From assembly GCF_042676605.1 (NCBI RefSeq), contig NZ_JBHTHQ010000011.1:1-64000 (forward strand): a stretch of DNA of 64,000 nt. The letters are read 5' to 3'. Made by a program: the position numbers and the translations under genes. This DNA comes from Alloscardovia venturai (lineage in GTDB: Bacteria; Actinomycetota; Actinomycetes; Actinomycetales; Bifidobacteriaceae). The number at the start of each line of letters is the position of its first letter. Position 1 is the stretch's first letter. Below the pieces are notes generated by a model. That model searched no databases. It saw only the letters and a program-made list of their open reading frames with translations, and had not been told where the DNA came from. Shown here piece by piece: positions 61,035-64,000 of the stretch.

Positions 61035-62667
61035 GGGTACTCCTCAGCTCAATAACATTATCTAGCTGGTGCCTTAATGCATTATTCATATGATGAGTAA
61101 TCATAATAACCGTACCACGAGTGTGCAGAGCAAGGTTTTCGATTTTTGCTGCTGTCTGTTTATCGAGATTAGCCGTTGCCTCGTCTAAGATAAGGATTTT
61201 TTTGCCACGTGCGAGTGCTCGAGCAAATGCAATTCTTTGACGTTGTCCACCAGAGAGATTCTTTCCGTTGTCTTGAATTATTTGGTCTGGAGAAATGTTT
61301 GCCAATCCGACTTGCTCGAGAAGATTATGCACTTGTGTATCGCTCAATTTATTGAGTGGATCAATATTGTTCTTTACTGTATCGTTGAAGAGAAAAGTTT
61401 CTTGATTGACGTAGCTTACGGCATTAAAAAGATTCTGTACTGGTAATTTTTCTTGTGAGCCCACGAAAACTTTGCCGTTATAATTTTCAATTTCTCCGAG
61501 AAGTATTTTGAGAAGCGTTGATTTTCCGCTACCGCTCTCGCCAACAATTGCATACTTTTTGCCGAACTCAAAAGTTGTATTCGGAAGAGTAAGAGGCTTG
61601 TCATAGTTAACGATAATATCTTGGGTTTTAAGTGTGTAAGAAGGTGCAGTAGCTAAATCATTGAGTTGGCTACCAGGTAGATCTTCTAAGTTTGGATTAT
61701 CTGAAGCAAAAGAGAGTTTCTCAGCAAATAATGCTTGCCCTGACTTGTAGAATTCGTGTTCTGAAAGTAGCTGAGTAACTGAAGCGCCAAAGTTTGGGAT
61801 AAGAGAAACGACTGCAAGGAGTGCCCCAGCTTGTGCTTGTTCGATAATGACGAGATATGCCATGATTGCTACTGAAATTACACTAATCAAACCGTTCGCT
61901 ACGGTTAAGCATGCGCTCATGAAGGCGGTGAATGTCTGTGTGCGCAGTTGATAATCTGCGTATTTTTTAGTTGCTTTATAGCTTTTCGCAAAGAAGACAG
62001 AGAAGATGTTTTGCTCGAAGAATGTCGTAAAGCCTTGAAGTAGCTCTCGTGCTTTACTGGTATATAGCGCTTTTTCGTCTTGCAGTCCTGAAATATATGT
62101 TCCCAGTTGAGTTTGGAATAGCTTTGGTAATCCAGCCATGACGAGAAAGGTGATGACAGCTATGATTCCCATAGAGTAGTGGATGTTGATAAGAGCAATA
62201 AATGCGGCAATTGCGGTCGCGGCTATGTGAACTTGCGATATGAATTTGTCAAGGGTCAGCTCAATGACCTTTGGAACGTCATTAATATAGAGCGAGAGGC
62301 GCTCTCCGCGGTCTTTTTCATGAAATTTTTGGAAGCTCATCTGTGCAAAAAATTCATCAATATTTTGATTGAGCACCTGCGTCATGTGTGATGAAGCTTG
62401 CGCGCTCAGTCGTAGTTGAAAGAATAGGAATATAGATTGGCATATGTAGATTCCAGCAACGAGAGCTAAATTTCTGATGAGTTTTTTGATGTCGCTGACG
62501 ACAAGAAAGGATAGTGAATATGCTGTCAAGACATCGAAAATTGAGGCAAGAGTAGTCAAGAATGTGGCTGACTTGACATATTTATATTTCAAAATTTTCA
62601 TTGTAATCCTTAATAGAATGCTGCTAGATACAATTTTTCTAGTCATTCTGATTTGATCTAACAGCAC
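61009..62667 (-). CDS. ABC exporter, fused membrane and ATPase domains
   Basis: A half-transporter of up to 552 residues. Six membrane helices occupy about 30-330, and the ATPase the last 215: GESGSGKSTLLKILLGE (Walker A), SYVNQETFLFNDTVK (Q-loop), LSGGQRQRIAFARALARG and LILDEATANLD. There is no N-terminal C39 peptidase, so it would export its substrate without cleaving a double-glycine leader. The start is uncertain: GTG 62667 (AAGGA just upstream), ATG 62646 or ATG 62601 (AAGGA five bases upstream). Codon use is AT-rich compared with neighbours. The peptide gene lies 57 bp upstream with a hairpin between, so the 14-residue peptide is the obvious candidate substrate. Confidence 0.82.
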   Translation of the reverse strand: MLLDQIRMTRKIVSSSILLRITMKILKYKYVKSATFLTTLASIFDVLTAYSLSFLVVSDIKKLIRNLALVAGIYICQSIFLFFQLRLSAQASSHMTQVLNQNIDEFFAQMSFQKFHEKDRGERLSLYINDVPKVIELTLDKFISQVHIAATAIAAFIALINIHYSMGIIAVITFLVMAGLPKLFQTQLGTYISGLQDEKALYTSKARELLQGFTTFFEQNIFSVFFAKSYKATKKYADYQLRTQTFTAFMSACLTVANGLISVISVAIMAYLVIIEQAQAGALLAVVSLIPNFGASVTQLLSEHEFYKSGQALFAEKLSFASDNPNLEDLPGSQLNDLATAPSYTLKTQDIIVNYDKPLTLPNTTFEFGKKYAIVGESGSGKSTLLKILLGEIENYNGKVFVGSQEKLPVQNLFNAVSYVNQETFLFNDTVKNNIDPLNKLSDTQVHNLLEQVGLANISPDQIIQDNGKNLSGGQRQRIAFARALARGKKILILDEATANLDKQTAAKIENLALHTRGTVIMITHHMNNALRHQLDNVIELRSTRESNIVTY

Positions 62668-62681
62668 TCGTCCTTAACCGC

Positions 62682-62708
62682 AAAAAGAATAAAATAAAGG
62701 GTTTATTC
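62682..62708 (-). terminator. weak attenuator hairpin between micropeptide and exporter
   Basis: On the minus strand gaataaa pairs with tttattc (62702-62708 with 62687-62693), 8-base loop, followed by five T (62682-62686). The all-A/T stem is weak, as expected of a partial terminator that makes peptide mRNA exceed exporter mRNA. Confidence 0.45.
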
Positions 62709-62724
62709 CTATCACGAGTTCGTT

Positions 62725-62769
62725 TTACTTCTTTACACCAATGATGATGACGATTGCTTGCGTCGACAT
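62725..62769 (-). CDS. 14-residue hydrophobic micropeptide (MSTQAIVIIIGVKK)
   Basis: A 14-codon reading frame that was too short for ordinary gene calling. It has one of the strongest ribosome-binding sites in the window: AGGAGG (62778-62783) eight bases before ATG 62769. The product is MSTQAIVIIIGVKK, a hydrophobic core with a Lys-Lys end, then TAA. It stands alone upstream of the ABC exporter and regulator on the same strand. Short hydrophobic peptides with this layout can be pheromones or bacteriocin-like products in Gram-positives. No close known peptide comes to mind, so both function and maturation are inferred. Confidence 0.6.
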   Translation of the reverse strand: MSTQAIVIIIGVKK

Positions 62770-62825
62770 GCTCACCACCTCCTGTTTTTCGATAGAGATA
62801 GTCGCTTAAAAGAACTAGGCTAAAA

Positions 62826-62854
62826 TATCGCGATACTTTATTAAGTGACCACTT
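62826..62854 (-). promoter_or_regulatory. two palindromes upstream of the micropeptide gene
   Basis: tatcgcgata (62826-62835) is a perfect palindrome, and aagtg-ac-cactt (62843-62854) lies 7 bases beyond. Both are in the AT-rich promoter region of the micropeptide. ArsR proteins bind similar short dyads, so the local regulator is the likely ligand. Confidence 0.45.
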
Positions 62855-62869
62855 ACATATTAAATACAT

Positions 62870-63087
62870 TCTTACGTTTTGTCAAAATTGATTTACTCTT
62901 CGCAGCTTAGAGCGTTCTTCAAGGAGCAACTAGTGTGAGTTAGATAAAGCAGAGTTTGGTAGGGCAGAGTGTTGGGATGGATATCATTAAGAGGTGGAGT
63001 AAAAACAAAACGAGGGTTGCAACGCATACTCAGGCGGAAAATTGAAGAAAACAGGACTTGAACGAATCGACAAGCATAGTGCAGAGT
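62870..63087. other. gap between micropeptide promoter and tRNA-Leu
   Basis: About 220 bases with no gene, terminator or repeat that I can support. It lies downstream of the minus-strand tRNA genes and upstream of the peptide promoter. Confidence 0.4.
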
Positions 63088-63167
63088 GCGCGAGAAGGGA
63101 CTTGAACCCTCACTCCAGTGGAACAGGAACCTAAATCCTGCGCGTCTACCAATTCCGCCACTCGCGC
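63088..63167 (-). tRNA. tRNA-Leu (anticodon TAG)
   Basis: The minus strand folds as a cloverleaf: acceptor GCGCGAG pairs with CTCGCGC, the D arm has GGCGGAATTGGTAGAC, and the anticodon stem CAGGA/TCCTG encloses TTTAGGT, with anticodon TAG. A class II variable arm and GGTTCAAGTCC T-arm follow. About 80 bases without CCA. Paired with tRNA-Thr upstream on the same strand. Confidence 0.92.
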
Positions 63168-63244
63168 GAGTTGAACTGCTTTCACATCTCATACAGTGCT
63201 TTTCACAGAGCACAAGATGCACAAGCAAGTGCAAGAAGTAAAGA

Positions 63245-63316
63245 GCCGCTTGCCGGAATCGGACCGGCGACCTTCTCATTACGAGTGAGACGCTCTACCA
63301 ACTGAGCTAAAGCGGC
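63245..63316 (-). tRNA. tRNA-Thr (anticodon CGT)
   Basis: Minus-strand cloverleaf of 72 bases: acceptor GCCGCTT pairs with AAGCGGC, D arm AGCTCAGTTGGTAGAGC, anticodon stem CTCA/TGAG enclosing CTCGTAA with anticodon CGT, then variable GGTC and GGTCCGATTCC T-arm. Confidence 0.92.
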
Positions 63317-63481
63317 GTGTGCGGAAGTAAAACGACCGTACAGAGATAAAAGTGTAGCATATGGAGCGGAGTTGGCAACTCGCGAAGCTGTCGAAGTTTT
63401 TTATGAGCATGCCTGTTGTGTCGCTATTGTGCATGCAGATACGGAAAACGAAGAGCAAAGAGGAAGCGTAACATAATTACG

Positions 63482-63547
63482 TCCTTAAAAATGTAATTTG
63501 TTACATAAATAAGGACATAAAAATGTATTAGAATACATTTTTAAGGA
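63482..63547. promoter_or_regulatory. 14-bp inverted repeat and repeats upstream of DUF4143-type ATPase
   Basis: tccttaaaaatgta (63482-63495) pairs perfectly with tacatttttaagga (63534-63547). Between them is a further aaggacataaaaatgta (63511-63527) as an additional copy, and aatgta/tacatt form an inner dyad. Three copies of the same element precede the ATPase gene, which suggests an operator array or phase-variable promoter. Confidence 0.6.
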
Positions 63548-63595
63548 TGAAGATATGAGATTATACGTGATATAGCGAAAGGGGACTCAAAGAAA

Positions 63596-64000
63596 ATGAA
63601 GCGGTTTCTCCTTGAAGAGTTAAAACGTTGGAAAAGTAAGCGTAATCGCAAACCACTCATTCTCAACGGAGCTAGACAGGTTGGAAAGACATGGCTCTTG
63701 CGCGAATTTGGGCGAACATGTTTTGATAGTGTGGCGTATATTAGCTTGGATAACAATGTGGCAGCACGTACTTTATTTGATGATGATTTTGATGTTCAGC
63801 GTATCATTACTGGTCTAAGCCTTTTGGCAGATGTAAAGATTGAGCCAGGGAAGACGTTAATTATCCTTGATGAGATTCAATCCGCTCCTCACGCACTTAC
63901 CGCGCTCAAATACTTTTGCGAGAACGCTCCGGAATACGTGGTTGCTGCAGCAGGCTCGCTTCTGGGACTTACTGTACATGAGGGAAGCGGATATCCTGTC
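63596..64000 (+). CDS. DUF4143-type AAA ATPase, cut by the window end
   Basis: The first 135 codons of a larger gene. MKRFLLEELKRWKSKRNRKP leads to the Walker A LNGARQVGKTWLLREFG (about 22-40) and Walker B TLIILDEIQSAP (about 85-95). AGSLLGLTVHEG follows, the sensor/arginine-finger block. This pattern is that of the predicted AAA-plus ATPases with a C-terminal DUF4143 domain, which are common accessory genes in bifidobacteria and gut anaerobes. aaagggg precedes ATG 63596. It runs off the right edge, so the DUF4143 part cannot be checked. Function unknown; defence or mobility-linked roles have been suggested only by inference. Confidence 0.8.
   Translation, partial: MKRFLLEELKRWKSKRNRKPLILNGARQVGKTWLLREFGRTCFDSVAYISLDNNVAARTLFDDDFDVQRIITGLSLLADVKIEPGKTLIILDEIQSAPHALTALKYFCENAPEYVVAAAGSLLGLTVHEGSGYPV

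Noticed and set aside
62639..62869. 76-codon minus-strand frame overlapping the micropeptide
   Set aside because: It runs in another frame, is rich in Arg and His, and lacks a good ribosome-binding site. The 14-codon frame with AGGAGG is the better candidate.
1..64000. CRISPR array, IS element, integrase or prophage
   Set aside because: No regularly spaced identical repeats, transposase, integrase or phage gene was recognised anywhere. The short repeats found are promoter-scale.

Overview
The window reads as a chromosome segment of a Gram-positive actinobacterium, most probably family Bifidobacteriaceae. The gene orders leuC-leuD, murA-plsC-gpsA-ddl, cysS-ffh, rpsP-khpA-rimM-trmD, coaD-coiled coil-DUF177-rpmF-rnc and mtrA-mtrB-lpqB all fit, as does a fructose-type ABC operon (fruEKFG). 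Base composition is fairly AT-rich for this family, so a lower-GC genus (Gardnerella/Alloscardovia-like) is more likely than a high-GC Bifidobacterium. This placement comes from reading the proteins, not from a database search.

Layout. 1-3.7 kb: two sortase-anchored surface proteins, a Cys-Gln thioester adhesin and a Cna-B pilin-like protein, each preceded by a run of exactly nine G. 3.9-5.3 kb: metallophosphoesterase with altered metal motifs. 5.4-8.4 kb: IclR regulator divergent from leuCD. 8.5-14.3 kb: dihydroorotate-dehydrogenase-like protein, murA, plsC, gpsA and ddl (lipid and wall precursors). 14.3-19.7 kb: mechanosensitive channel, rpmB, a decayed non-coding stretch with a broken small membrane-protein gene, recG, rsmD. 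19.8-27.7 kb (minus strand): cysS, ffh, an exo/endonuclease-phosphatase, two AT-rich unknown genes, then rpsP-khpA-rimM-trmD. 27.8-28.6 kb: a HigBA-like module whose toxin is dead and whose antitoxin is intact, between two related palindromes. 28.6-32.9 kb: amidotransferase, ABC-F protein, a frameshifted membrane protein, a HAD nucleotidase. 33-37.1 kb: mtrA-mtrB-lpqB, which couples envelope signalling to cell division. 37.3-42.1 kb: sugar ABC transporter. 42.2-47.6 kb: a giant secreted twin-GH43 enzyme interrupted by one amber codon. 47.8-48.3 kb: intact YefM-YoeB. 48.4-50.9 kb: ilvBN. 51-55.9 kb: Fic protein, rnc, rpmF, DUF177, coiled coil, coaD. 56-60 kb: DUF3039, pncB, Pr6Pr membrane protein, rph, rdgB. 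60-62.9 kb: an ArsR-type regulator, an ABC exporter and a 14-residue hydrophobic micropeptide. 63-64 kb: tRNA-Leu, tRNA-Thr and the start of a DUF4143-type ATPase.

Most genes are housekeeping. The accessory parts carry surface attachment with probable phase variation, glycan capture (extracellular GH43 followed by ABC uptake), toxin-antitoxin modules and a candidate peptide-export/signalling cassette. Four loci are visibly broken: a small membrane protein with a 13-bp duplication, the HigB toxin, the membrane protein at 31.5-32.0 kb and the GH43 enzyme. The strongest leads for something undescribed are the micropeptide/ABC exporter/ArsR cassette at 60.0-62.9 kb and the paired poly-G switches at 0-1.8 kb.
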